Assembly: GCA_026874595.1 (NCBI GenBank)
Contig: CM049311.1
Location: forward strand, 70,416,453-70,480,452
DNA length: 64,000 nucleotides
Reading direction: 5' to 3'
DNA from: Sipunculus nudus
Lineage: Eukaryota; Annelida; Sipuncula; Golfingiida; Sipunculidae
Part shown: positions 13,404 through 25,032 of the stretch, piece after piece
Layout: every line of letters begins with the position of its first letter
How positions within the stretch are numbered: position 1 is the first letter of the stretch
Program-made: the position numbers and the translations under genes
Notes under the pieces: generated by a model
The model's input: the letters and a program-made list of their open reading frames with translations, nothing else
Databases searched by the model: none
Told to the model about the DNA's origin: nothing

Positions 13404-15145
13404 CAGAAAAACAAGTGACCCAGGGGTCATGACGCTCAGCTGACCAGGAAGACATTGACAAAAGTAATTTTATCATCTGAATGTCAAATTTGAATGAAAT
13501 ACTTTTTATAAACTTGACCTTTTGTATAAAATCATCCAATATTCATTGGGGTACTATGGAGCTCTGTAGCAAGAAGGATATGGGTAACAGACACCTATTT
13601 TCAAGGTTTACAAGATGACTTTTCAGGGGTCTCCCAGCATGTCAAAAAATAAAATTCTAGGTCCAGTTATTATGATTTGTGCCCTGTTAACAGATGACCA
13701 AATGTTTATTATGGGGGGTATTTCAAAGCCGCATAGGATGAAGGATATTGGTAACAGAGATGTAATTTCAGGTGCACAAGGAGACTTTTCAAGGGCCTCC
13801 CAGCATATCAAGAAAGGAGATTCTAGGTCAAGTCATTATAATTTGTGCTCTGTTAATATATGACCAAATCTTTATTCTGGGGGGTACTTCACAGCACCAT
13901 AGCTCACAGAATATGGGTAACAGGGACCTTATTTTGGGTTTCCATGTAGACCTTTTATGGGCTTCCCTGGAGGTGAGGACAGAAGATTCTAGGTCCAGTC
14001 ATTATGATTTGTGCCCTGTTTACAGATGACCAAATGTTTAAAGATCACAAAAGTAGAGAAAAAAAATCGTAAAAAATAAAAAAAATATAGGTGGCGCCAC
14101 CAATCTCCAGAAATTGATGAAACACTCCATGATCAATATCCATGCAAAGAATCATGGTGATTAATGCATTAGTTGTTCAGATACTTGAGCTTTTGTATTA
14201 AATTTTGCATTATTCTGGGGGGTACTTCAGAACCCCATAGCTCGAAGAATATAGGTCACAGTGACCTAATTTCAGGTTTACAAGGAGAATTTCCATAGAC
14301 CTCCCAGGATGTCAAGTAAGAAGATTCCAGGTCTAGCGTTTACGATTTGTGCCCTGTTAACAGACAGACGCCTGGATGGCCGGAAGGACGACGGACAAAA
14401 GGTGGTCCCTATAGCTCAGATGACTTTCAGTCAGCTGTGCTAAAAATTGAAAAAATACAGGTGGCGCCACCAGAATGCAGAAACTGATGAAACATTTCAT
14501 GATCAATATCCATGCAAAGAATCATGGTGATCAATATAATGATTGTTCCGATACTTGAGCTTTTGTATCAAATTTTCCATTATTCTGGGGGGTACTTCGG
14601 AGCCCCATAGCTCAGAGGTTATGGGTAACAGAGACCTAATTTCAAGTTTTTAAGGAGACTTTTCATGGGCCTCTCAGCATGTCAAGAGAGAAGATTCTAG
14701 GTGTAGTCGTTACAATTTGTGCCCTGTTAACAGATGGCCGCATCTTAAGAGGTCTCAAAATTAGAGAAAAATATTGGTAAAAATCGAAAAAATACAGGTG
14801 GAGCCACCAGTCTGCAGAAACTGATGAAACACTCCATGATCAATATCCATGCAAAAAATCATGATGATCAATGCATAAGTTGTTCAGATACTTGAGCTTT
14901 TGTATCAAATTTTCCATTATTCTGGGGGGTACTTCGGAACCCCATAGCTCGAAGAATATAGGTCACAGTGACCTAATTTCAGGTTTACAAGGAGAATTTC
15001 CATAGACCTCCCAGGATGTCAAGTAAGAAGATTCCAGTTCTAGCGGTTACGACTTGTGCCCTGTTAACGGACAGACGCCCGGACGGCCGACGGACAAAAG
15101 GTGATCCCTATAGCTCAGATGACTTACAGTCAGCTGAGCTAAAAA
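13404..15145 (+). mobile_element. F1 element nested inside another F1
   Basis: It begins AAAAACAAGTGACCC with GCTCAGCTGA and ends in the F1 hairpin plus AAAAA. It contains tandem units of about 350 bp with GGTGGCGCCACC boxes at about 14091, 14461 and 14788. A second hairpin end at 14409-14447 suggests internal duplication of the 3' part. The outer F1 reads 'cttacag' before and 'tgtgccattg' after. Undisturbed copies at 23815 and 62573 read straight through an A-run there, so the target was that A-run. Confidence 0.82.
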
Positions 15146-15381
15146 TGTGCCATTGTCAAGTTGAGCAAAATTTAAGGTACTGATTTTATATTTATGCTAA
15201 TAACTTTTAAAAAAATTACAAAATTCTGATCTAATTTTTGTGGTATACAAATAAATCTTGATAATATAAAGTTATATCCTTGAAAAAAAAGTCTCAAACT
15301 TCGACAATTATCATATTAAGTGAGTAAATATCTCTCTTGATGTTTTACAAAGTGCATCATCTTTAGGCCCATAACTTTTAA

Positions 15382-17679
15382 CAAAGCCTACAGGCCTAAT
15401 GCAAACCTGTGCGATGGAATTACACCAGGTATAATGCTTCAATGCTGGACCATTACTTTTTAAGAACAGGTGTAACATGTATATGAACAATGCAAGTAAT
15501 AAACACTTTGAACAAGAAACAATAACATAAACATCACTGCTGAAATTCTTGCATGGTTGCACCTTACACAAAAATGATTTTAGCTGGCACCACCAGTCTT
15601 GTATACAATAAAGAGATATAAATACATATGCCCAATGTCAGACTGATATGTCAAACCCCTCCTAAAAAAGCAGGGACATACACTGTGCAAAAATTATTGT
15701 AGGTGGCACCAGCAGTCTTGTACACCATAAAGCTAACCGATATGTAAAAATATACCCAATTTCATGCTGATGTATCAAATTACTCTGTAGAAATAAGCAG
15801 GCACGTACACTGTGCCAAAGTCAATGTAGGTGGCAACATATGTCTTGTAATTGAGAAAGCCATCAAAGACACAAAGACAGGTCAAAATATCAGGCCAATA
15901 TATCACAATTCCCTTGAGTTTAATGCACTGGGCTGACCAGGCTTAGGTGAGTAAGGCAGTTGCCCCAAGTGAACTGTGACAAATTCATGGCTCAAGCTAC
16001 TGCACTGAGTGAACTCTTGACCTGCACCTGGCTAGACTGAGTGAACTTTTGACCTGTACCTGGCTGCACTGAGTGAACACTTGACCTGCTGCATAATCTG
16101 AAACAGGTCTGCCAAAGCTGTAAAAAGATCCAGGCTGAACTTCAGTCCCAAATCTGACGCAGTGAGCAGTCTACCATAGCTATAAATAGATTGCAGTTAC
16201 TGCACTGAGTGAACTCTTGACCTATACTTGGCTGCACTTCTTCCAATCCTGGCACTGTGCCAAAACTATTTATAGAGCTGACATCATCTTGGCTAATGGC
16301 CAACATCAAGGCACTGGCAATCAGCCAATGGTAACCAAGTGCTGCCATTTATACACAAAAGTGGTCCCTACTTGAAATAACTTTAATTTTCCAATAAAAA
16401 ATGCTTTTCAGCTATTTTTTTATAAAAAGAAATCAGGAATATATGAAAAAATATTACAGATGCATCCTGAATGCAAAATTATAATACAGATACATTTACT
16501 TTATGGCAAATTCTTGAATTAAGTTATGTATGGATACCCATCATTTATAATCCATGTACAGTTGTCTTTATATAGCCACAGAGAGCTAAACATCCATGAT
16601 TGTAATATTGCCTGGTAGGATGAATAATTTAAATCATAATTCTAATATTTTTTCAAGCTTTTTAAAAACATTCTTGTCAATATTAACCAAAGATAACCTG
16701 AAATCTAAATGTCAAGTGGCATGATGTAATAGATGCTGATAAACTTGTGCCAGGCTAGATGTAACAGCAACACACAGCTTCATTATTCAGCCAAAAATCA
16801 TTCATGTTGAACCATTAAAGACAATTATTATAAGAATTATTGTGGGGATTATTCTTGTAAAATATTGAACAAACTGGCTTCAGTGGTGTCAGTCAAAAAA
16901 CGTTTTGCAGATTGTATAATCACCATCTGAGGATAATTAATGTGTGAGATTTAAGAATTTGGCCCAGTGGTTTTTGAGAAGAAGATCTTTGTAGCCACTG
17001 AGCTAAAATGGGCTGTTATGACATATGACTAAATTCAGCTGCTGCCCATAAATCAGCCAAAAGTCACAGAACAGAGACCATTTGAACAAACTTTAGAAAG
17101 CACTACCCTAGGATCTTTTCTGTGCAATATTAAACAATTTGGTCATATGGTTTCAGAGAAGAAGTTTTTTTGTAGCCCTCAGTGTGATACAGGCACTGAT
17201 GACCCTGTACAAAGAGGGTCGATGCAGGTTGGGCCACCAATACCTCAATTTCAGATATGACTCAAGTGACCAACATAAAATTTGGTGATGATAGCTCCAG
17301 CCATTTCTGAGACCAAAATTTTTATATGCTTTTTTGGACAGATGACAAAGTTCAACCTCCTGTAACTTTGCCAAAAATCTCCAAATTGGAACCATTTGAA
17401 CAAACTTGAGAGAGATTGTTCCAGGGATCATTTCTGTGAAATATTGGTCAATTTTGCTGGACAGTTTCAGAGCTTTTTTTAGCTTTTCCCTATAAAATCT
17501 AAGAAAATGCAGTTAGAAAAAAATAAACAAAATCCAATAGTTTTACAGATGACTGATTTTTTGCAAAAAAATTTGGTGATGCTTGCTCCTGCCATTTTGG
17601 AGACTGCTATGGTTAACATACAGATGACGCACGACAGACTATGCCGCACCATCCCATAAGCTCACAGGTTCTCTAAAAA
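15382..17679 (+). mobile_element. Putative F5 composite element in F1
   Basis: This block splits F1 between 'cccataactttta' and 'acatagaactgactta', which are adjacent in other F1 copies. It starts ACAAAGCCTACAGGC (4-bp hairpin) with AACCTGTG and ends CACAGGTTCTCTAAAAA, so it has an 8-bp subterminal inverted repeat and an A-tail. Inside are units with GGTGGCACCA boxes (15585-15850), a GAGTGAAC-containing minisatellite (about 15985-16240) and two units of about 300 bp (17030-17500). No clear 3' hairpin was seen, so it may be two old elements. Confidence 0.5.
15985..16240 (+). repeat. Minisatellite, 'ctgcactgagtgaac' unit
   Basis: Irregular units of about 35-60 bp built on 'ctgcactgagtgaactcttg' and 'acctg'. 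The 16142-16348 minus-strand open frame overlaps it and is not a gene. Confidence 0.65.
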
Positions 17680-18289
17680 TTACATAGAACTGACTTAATT
17701 TCTGACATGTATAATAACTTAATAGGGAAATATTAATGGTAAATTTGAAGTAAAACAGAAGAGTGATTTTATAATTAGGCAGTCCTGAAGAGTGATAATA
17801 GGGTTTTAAAGGAAAATTAAGATGTTTCCTTAATTTCTTGAAGGAACAAAGTCCAGTGACCTGGTTTTTGGTTTGGTAGGAGATCTCAGGGACATCTAAC
17901 AGTATGCCAAAATTTGGATTAGTAGGTCCAATGGTTTCAAAAGCTGTCAGTCTTATGTACAGATGGGCAGACAGTGGGTAATGGACCCTTACTATAGCTC
18001 AGATGACTTATAGTCAGCTGAGCCTAAAAGTAGAAAAAAAAATTTTCCTTGACTGAATATCTAAGAATTTACTGATGAGAAACTGAATTCAATAAACCTC
18101 TTCTGATGTATAAACATAACCTTCATTATCAAGTGATCAAGTGATGCCCCTTAATCCAGCTGAGTGTCTGATGTTTGAGGGAGCTGCCTACTGGGAAGGA
18201 TAGCTCCTTGAACTTTGTATATCTGTACCCTTCTTAACTAAACCCTGTTGACTTTGATGGATGCAATACCAAAGATCCACCCTGCTTAC

Positions 18290-18350
18290 CTCATCAACAA
18301 CTGGCTGGCATGGGTGGGTTTGCCCCTCAGTCTTTTTGGGATTGGTAAAT
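18290..18350 (-). CDS. TNPO3: Transportin-3 exon (61 nt)
   Basis: A short 61-nt exon: one base completing Arg, then 20 codons reading FTNPKKTEGQTHPCQPVVDE. It matches the vertebrate [20 protein letters not shown] block. The acceptor is CTGCTTTCAG and the donor GAG|GTAAGC. It ends in phase 0, and the next exon begins IWPVLSE exactly as in the vertebrate protein. Confidence 0.93.
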
Positions 18351-19283
18351 CTGAAAGCAGAAACGACATTTAGCTGCCAGACTGTGAGAGCGAATGGAAG
18401 TCTCATTTAATCTTAACTGTAAGAGGACAGAAAGTCACCTTGAAGCAGCTGTCTTCCATTAATTTTTCAAGATAGTCCTGACAAAGTGTGCTTGGTTATC
18501 CTTAGAAGGCATTTACTCTTTGTTATTAGAAGAGTTTCTTATGATTAATAAACAAGAGCACTGTAAAGTGCATTATATGCCTGGCGTATATCATGTGACC
18601 TCTGGGCATGATTTTTGCAGATATTGAATTCAGGTGAGAAAATGTACTGCTTAATATCAAGAGTGAGTTTCAATTAAACCCATCAAATTTTTTGTAAGTC
18701 ATCATGCTGCGACTAAAGCCTGGTGACCTCTGAACTCATTAAATATGCATGTATTTTGCCGAGAATTAAACTTGGATGAGGTAATCTAGAGAACATAATA
18801 ATTAAAGTGAGTTTTGTTAACCATCATATCCCTGGTAATTAAGCTGTCATGGCAAAACTAAAAGTTAACTGATGCACTGATTTACAGATGGATGGAATTA
18901 AGTTGCTCTTAACATAATACAACCCATCTTATATGGCCATATAAAAAGAGATCAAACCTGGTAATACATATTGCGATGATTCAAACTTAAATACTAGGTT
19001 TGTGTAAAAAGTTATTTATTCATTTATATACAATAATGTAACATCAGAATACAAACTTCACACAGAGAAGATACTTTAGTAGGATATCTTTATAGGCATT
19101 AAAGTAAATTCAGGAGACAAACCTTACTAAAGACAGGACATATATATATATAATACAAGTCAAATATGTATGTGTTTCTTTCATGATAATATAAAACTTT
19201 TATGTCTCTCAATCAAATATCTTTTCACAAAAATAAAAGTGAATACATCAGTACTACCTCAGGATTAGAAGGAAACATCTGAA
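18351..19283. other. TNPO3 intron, unassigned
   Basis: AT-rich intron with no recognised repeat apart from a short (TA)n at about 19140-19152. Confidence 0.5.
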
Positions 19284-19987
19284 AACTAGAATATGGGTAG
19301 TCGACAAGCAGCTACGTGTATCCGCCGAAATCTGAGTAGGAAGGGTAAGTGAGGCATTGATTGAGCTGCAAGCAGAACAGAGTGAGATGTGTTGCATATT
19401 TGCATGGTTGTCTGTCATGTAAACATGACTGTAGGTGGTGCCATCTGTTATTTGAAAGAGAAATTATCCAAGATGTGTATATATGCAAAATTTCAGGTGG
19501 ATAATTCAAACCACTGCTGAGATATGAGTGATTTTATCCAACAGAAGACAAACAGATCGATGCTGTGCAAAAAAATGGTTGCAGGTGGTGCCACCAGTTT
19601 CATGTCTGATAGAGAGCTAAGTGAGATCTATACACATGCAAAATTTTATGAACATACAGCAAACCAGTCCAAACCAGTTTTAGGTGGAATGGTTACAGGT
19701 GGTGCCACCAGTTTTTTGTATGATATAAAGCTACCCAATAGCTACACTGGTGCAAAATTTCCGTCAAACAAGTCCAAAGATATTAGTTTCAATGTGTAAT
19801 CACAGATGGACGCACTGCTGAGAGGAAAGGTCAGAGGTCAATGCAAAAGGTTATGCACCAGTTCACATGTGACCAAATAATTGGGTCAAGTTTCAGAAAA
19901 ATTGGTCCAGTGGTCTCAGAAGAGTTCTCCGGAAACAAATACAGCAGCGGTCAAAAACATAGTATCTGTTTGTTCTGCCGGATAAAC
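19284..19987 (+). mobile_element. F4 hairpin-ended element, copy a
   Basis: It starts AACTAGAATATGGG and carries TATCCGCCGAAA at about 19318-19329. Its decayed 3' end has GTATC and GCCGGATAAA. Inside are units of about 130 bp with GGTGGTGCCACC boxes (19435, 19575 and 19697). F4-b at 45.9 kb has the same ends and units. It lies in the TNPO3 intron just before exon 20104-20192. The 91-residue open frame at 19524-19799 reads across the units and is not coding. Confidence 0.72.
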
Positions 19988-20103
19988 ATATCACAAGAAC
20001 AAAAATGCTGTGTCTGATTGGTCTGAAATATGCATTGATTGACAGAGTGGGACAATGAAGTAACCATCACTGCTTGGTTCAAAAGATGCATCACTGCATT
20101 TAC

Positions 20104-20192
20104 CTGAAGATGACAGCGAGTCTGTCGACAAAAATGGTTGGGTCACTCTTACTCCCTTTCAAGGGTTTCCCAGCATTCTCATCCTTCAGGAG
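20104..20192 (-). CDS. TNPO3: Transportin-3 exon
   Basis: An 89-nt exon encoding LLKDENAGKPLKGSKSDPTI followed by FVDRLAVIF and the first two bases of an Arg codon. It aligns with the TNPO3 segment ending DPTVFLDRLAVIFR. The acceptor is CTTTTTCAG and the donor CAG|GTAAAT. The stretch between the conserved LL and SDPT is the variable linker and differs from vertebrates, as expected. Confidence 0.92.
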
Positions 20193-21141
20193 CTGAAAAA
20201 GAAATTTGTAAATGTATAAATGATAAGTGTGATAAACCCTAGCGCTGTAACAAAACCGTTACATTTTGTAACAAATTAAAATATTGTATCAGTATTGTAA
20301 CAACCCCTGTATGGATAAGTTGGCAATATATGTCTAACCATCCAACAAAAGTTCCAACATATAAGTAGTGAGCTCTGGTGTTTAATATAAGTAAGTGGCC
20401 CAAAAGATGTAAGGCAGAAATTTGTTGACAAGCATCACTCCTGCTACCTGTTGCACTATCAAACCTTAATCATTACTGTTGATTGAACGTGGAGGCAATG
20501 ATGGTGAACTTGAGCAAAGAAGAGAGCGATTTGGACTCTGATCTCTAATAATATAGTCCTTACCACAAAACACCCATGTTTATGTCATTTGCCTTGAAAC
20601 TTTTCATATCCAATGTGGTTGAACAGACTACATTACTCTTAACTAGATCTATACCTACGCCACCTGAGTATGTAGAAGCCCTAGTGCATTGTGGGCCCTT
20701 ACCAGCAGAGTCTTAATTGGTTTGAGAGTCTGATTCTGCTCAGTGTATGGCTATATCAGCTTGCAATAATATGGTAATTATTACCATTTCACAATGGGAA
20801 TCAAGTTAAATAATGTTGAAATGACCACAAGAAGTTTGATCAAATATTTAACAGTTTTGGGCACAGTTTAACCATCTAATTTCCATATATATTTGCAATG
20901 TGGAGTCACTAATATAACATGGCAAAGTAAATATACAGTTTTGCAAAATATAAAAATATTTAACAATCAAATACTTTATTTTGGTAATATTTAGAATAGA
21001 CGTTTGTGATGCATGCTCCATATTTGCTCCATTTCTTTAAACTGTTATTCTTACTTAAATTTCATTGTGCATGAGTCTGGGAAGAGAGTTATCCTTGGCA
21101 TCACCTGGGTAACTGGTCTAGAGAATGTCTGAGCTGCTCAC

Positions 21142-21233
21142 CTGGTTGAGTTGTGTGACTTGTATGGAGCACAGATGTTTAAGTCCCTCGGTCACCTTGT
21201 CTGGTGACATCTCAGACAGGATCTTAGCGGTAC
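21142..21233 (-). CDS. TNPO3: Transportin-3 exon
   Basis: A 92-nt exon that completes a split Gly codon with GT and then encodes 30 residues beginning TAKILSEMSPDKVTEGL and ending SIQVTQLNQ. It aligns with the TNPO3 segment containing PLDKITECLSELCSVQV. The acceptor is CTCTGTGTCCAG and the donor CAG|GTGAGC. It ends in phase 0. A roughly 950-bp minisatellite begins about 105 bases upstream of its acceptor in gene orientation. Confidence 0.92.
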
Positions 21234-21338
21234 CTGGACACAGAGAGAGACAGAACATTCAAGTTACAACACCTATTAGTAAACTTAAGTATAATCTGCT
21301 ATTACATAGCACCTCACCAGAGAAGTGTCAAACAATTA

Positions 21339-22287
21339 TAGATACAGGTCTGGCTCAGTATAGATACATGTCTGGCTTAGGATAAAAACAGGTCTGGTGG
21401 AGTGTGTATACAGGTCTGGTTCAGTATAGATACAGGTCTGGCTCAGTATAGATACAAGTCTGGCTCAGGATAAATACAGGTCTGGTGGAGTGTAGATAAG
21501 GTCTGGCTCAGTATAGAAACAGGTCTGGCTCAATATAGATACTGGTCTGGCTCAGTATAAATACAGGTCTGGTTGAGTACAGATACAGGTCTGGATCAGT
21601 ATAAATACAGGTCTGGTTGAGTGTAGATACAGGTCTGGCTCAGTAAAGATACAGGTCTGGTTGAGTGTAGATACAGGTCTAGCTCAATACAGATATAGGT
21701 CTGCTTGAGTGTAGATACAGGTCTGGCTCAGTATAAATACAGGTCTGGCTCAGTGTAAATACAGGTCTGGTTGAGTGTAGATACAGTTCTTGCTCAGTAT
21801 AGATACAGGTCTGGCTCAGGACAGATACAGGTTTGGCTCAGTATAGATACAGGTCTGATTGAGTGTAGATACAGGTCTACCTCAGTATAGATACAGTACT
21901 CAATACAGATACAAGTCTAGCCCAATATAGATACAGGTCTGGCTAAGGAAAGATACAGGTCTGGCTCAATATAGATACAGTTCTGCTTTGGTATAGATGC
22001 AGGTCTGGTTTAGTATAGATATGGGTCTGGCTCAGTATAGATACAGCTCTGGCTCAACAATGATTTAGGTCAGGCCCAACAAAGAAACAGGTCTGGCTCA
22101 AGACATATACAGGTCTGGCTCAGTATAGATTCAGGTCTTGCTCAGGAAAGATACAGGTCCAGACACAGGATTGGCTCAGTATAGGCACAGGTGTGGCTCA
22201 GTATAGATACTCTGTGGCTCAGTATTTAAACAGGTCTGGCTCAGTTTAGTTACAGGTCTGGCTCAGCATCGACATAGGTCTGGACAC
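21339..22287 (+). repeat. Large minisatellite, about 22-bp unit, about 40 copies
   Basis: Tandem 'gatacaggtctggctcagta' plus 'ta', with variants (ttgagtgt, tcaggata). It covers about 950 bp and starts about 105 bases upstream (gene sense) of TNPO3 exon 21142-21233. Unit length varies from 20 to 25 nt and divergence rises toward 22 kb. Confidence 0.92.
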
Positions 22288-22545
22288 CTGACTATAATAC
22301 TAAACTAGATTTGAAGACTTTTATGGATATAGAAACTTAAATTGACATGGATACAGTTTATTAATCCATTCGGATTTGGTTAGGTTTATATTGCATACTA
22401 TGGCAACTAATACCATATATACTTATGAGATTAAGTGTGTACATAAAATCAAAGAAATACCACTACAAGGCTCGATCGCTATGTATGAGCTGTTACTATA
22501 AAAAGAATTAAAATATCCATGTCAGTGTGAACATCAAATCTTATC

Positions 22546-24426
22546 AAACACAAGGGACCCATGGGTCAAGGCGCTCAGCTGAAGTTTGAAATGTTTGCTA
22601 ATGCAAAATATGGAAAAACATTCTATTGTAATGTTTTTCATTTATATAAGCATGTGAGAAGCTAAGAGGAAAGGGGCCCTCCTACTTGGTTTTAGTAAAG
22701 GTCTAAATATATGATTGCAATGCCATGAAGAAAAACAGTAAAAATTTTGAGATAATGTGATGCATATGAAAAATTTACAAGATGGACAGGCAAGTGGACA
22801 GAATGGACTAATACTTTATTTCACTTTCAAGGGAATAATGCATTTAAGTTTATATATAAGCCTATTTTTTTAGCATATCCACTTTTTTCATTAAAAGCTT
22901 TATCTGATTCATTTTTTTTACAAGTTTTATAAATTTGTAATAAAAAAAAAAACTGAAAATATAAGTTAAAATATTAGAATTCTAAGTTGCAATCATTATA
23001 TATCTAGAGTGTAGCTCATATTGGGTCATATTATGCATACACATATATTTTATTATTTTTAAATCACAAATGTTTAAACTGAATTTAAAAGAAAATAATG
23101 CCACAACATGGTATCTACACGATTATTCCATGAATCGCTATTAAAAAGTTTTGCACATTGGAATTTTCAGTACATGCTTAATTTTATCACTGAAATAAAA
23201 TAAAAGATTCAGTAAATTTGATAAAATAAAAACATCTTTTCAAATAAAGTATGCACATTGTTGGTTGAATGACAGACAAACAATATCATTATGCTAATTA
23301 CTATCTCAGCTATACCGGTAATTTATTACTGGAATTAATAGTCAATTTCACACCTGGTGAAGTTTTTACTCTTCTGAAGTAAGGAATTACTTATCTGATG
23401 AACATCCACACTTTCATAGCAATACACCACTTTGTGGACACAATTAAATGTGCACTTTAATCACTGTAACCCTGGTGGTACAATACAAAATCTAATATGT
23501 AGTATAGCCAAGAAAAAAAAAATAAAAAAATTATAACATTCATCTAGTAAATGCACCATCTGGGGGGGGGGGTGCATGGCAGAGTGGAAACCTGCTAGTA
23601 GTGGCCAAGTTGAGGCAAGGCAAGCTGCCTGGGGTGGGTTACATAATGCAATTGAAGGCTGTACTACCAGGTGGGCTAGATGTAAACAACACTAGACATG
23701 GTGTATAAAAACTTAAATAAAAGCTACTTTTTTCAATCAATTCCTTTGAAATTTCAGATTTTAAAGATTAAATCCTTATGTATATATGCTGTGAAAATTA
23801 AATCAACAGTGCTTACAGGGAAAAAATGTGCCATTGGCAAATTTGGACAAAATTTAAGGTATTGATTTTTTATTTAAGCTAATAACTTGACAAATTTGCA
23901 AAAATCAGATCTAATTTTGGGTAAACAATTGAACCTTGATTAAATAAAGTTATATTCCTGAAAAAAAGTCTCCAGCTTCAGCAATTCTCATGTTAGGTGA
24001 GTAAATATATTTCCTGATATTTTAAAAATGGCATTATATTTGGGCCCATAACTTCAAAATAATACCGAATACTGACCTAATTTTTGGTATGTTCATAGAA
24101 AATGTATGAAAGAATATGAGTACTAAATATGATCAAAAACAGATCAGTGGTTTTGATATTAGACAGCCTTGAAGTTTAACAATGGCTTTTTTATTGAAAA
24201 TGGAGGTTTTTCCTTAATATCTTGAAGGAACAAAGTTCTAATGACCCAATTTTCGGTATGGTAGGAGATTTTGGGGACATCTAATGGTATGCAAAATTTT
24301 GGATTCATAGGTCCAACGGTTTTAAAACGTGCCCTGGTAACAGACGGACGGCTGGACGGCCGGACAGACAACGGACAAAGGACCACGACTATAGCTCAGA
24401 TGACTTATAGTCAGCTGAGCTAAAAA
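22546..24426 (+). mobile_element. F1 element, 1.9 kb
   Basis: It starts AAACACAAGGGACCC with CGCTCAGCTGA and ends with an (ACGG)n-like tract, hairpin arms AGCTCAGATGAC / GTCAGCTGAGCT and AAAAA. It is uninterrupted, so it serves as an empty-site reference for nested insertions elsewhere. Most of it is closely matched by 60905-62345. A run of 10 G lies at about 23563. It sits in the TNPO3 intron next to exon 24595-24786. No coding capacity. Confidence 0.85.
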
Positions 24427-24594
24427 GCAGTGACTAGACATGGAGCCATGCATCTATATGTACTTGTGTAAGCACATCTTAGGAAAACACACTGAACCCT
24501 TGCTTTAGAGAAGTGTTCATATGATTTTTTTCACAGTATCAGTGTGAATTTTATCAATGTAATGATCAATGAAACATGAAATGTGAAGCCTGAC

Positions 24595-24786
24595 CTTCAA
24601 GTAAAGCGATGGCCACGTAGTTTGAGAGTGACATAGTGTCAAACGAGTGAAGGATTTGGACCAGTCCACTGAAGTGGTGGGTCATCTGAGCCGGGCATGA
24701 AGAACAGATATCTTGTAACGCCTTGGCAGCAGGCATCGCAAGGCGGGATTCTTGCATACCCATGAGGAGAAACCGTACCACATGTT
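24595..24786 (-). CDS. TNPO3: Transportin-3 exon (most 5' exon seen)
   Basis: This 192-nt exon contributes 63 full codons, beginning HVVRFLLMGMQESRLAMPAA and ending VAIALLE. It matches the HEAT-repeat stretch of TNPO3 that carries the AAAKAIHNIC and HFNGLLEI blocks (here AAKALQDIC and HFSGLVQI). The acceptor reads TTTGTTTCAG and the donor G|GTCAGG. It starts with the last two bases of a split codon and ends with the first G of a Gly codon completed by the next exon. The preceding exon, expected to carry the RYTSIELVGE-like segment, was not found above 24.8 kb. Confidence 0.92.
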
Positions 24787-25032
24787 CTGAAACAAATAAA
24801 ATCAAAATAAATAAACCAATCATTTGAAATCAATTAATTATGCAAATAAGTACAGTTTGATCAACTTTCTTGCAAACAATTTTTAAAACGAGAAATTTGA
24901 GCATTTTGTAAAAAAAATAATTACATCACTGGAACAACTATAATATAGTGAATTTTTTTAAGTGTCTGTGTCACACAACATATTATTGTGGTTTAGACTG
25001 TTTTTGTTTATATTTTAAACAGGGTACAGTAA

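Larger units (their letters stand above)
11182..18029 (+). mobile_element. F1 element interrupted by three nested insertions
   Basis: The 5' end reads AAAAACAAGGGACCC with a GACCC/GGGTC palindrome. The 3' end at 17990-18029 carries the F1 hairpin (AGCTCAGATGAC / GTCAGCTGAGC). F1 sequence resumes in register after each insertion: the pogo-like MITE at 11249-12191, a full F1 at 13404-15145, and the composite F5 block at 15382-17679. About 1.9 kb of the outer element remains. Matching uninterrupted sequence exists in the F1 copies at 5.0-7.8, 22.5-24.4 and 51.2-52.5 kb. It is in the same TNPO3 intron as F2 copy a. Confidence 0.75.
7972..24786 (-). other. TNPO3: TNPO3 gene, partial: five internal exons and four introns
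   Basis: Transportin-3 is a HEAT-repeat karyopherin that carries SR-rich splicing factors into the nucleus and releases them on RanGTP. Five exons run on the minus strand: 24786-24595, 21233-21142, 20192-20104, 18350-18290 and 8112-7972. Their translation joins into about 190 residues that follow vertebrate TNPO3 without a gap, roughly residues 540-740 of about 920 (my recollection). Phases across the junctions (1, 0, 2, 0) all agree and every boundary is AG/GT. Introns are about 3.4, 0.9, 1.8 and 10.2 kb; the last is mostly nested transposons. Importin-13 is the nearest alternative, but the RIVERCCRC and RCVGKGSA blocks are TNPO3-type. No start, stop or promoter is in view. Confidence 0.93.

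Noticed and set aside
16142-16348. 68-residue minus-strand frame
   Set aside because: Overlaps the GAGTGAAC minisatellite and has no homology.
21339-22287. Regularly spaced repeats resembling a CRISPR array
   Set aside because: Units are directly adjacent with no unique spacers, and the locus is an intron of an animal gene; it is a minisatellite. The same holds for 35530-36133.
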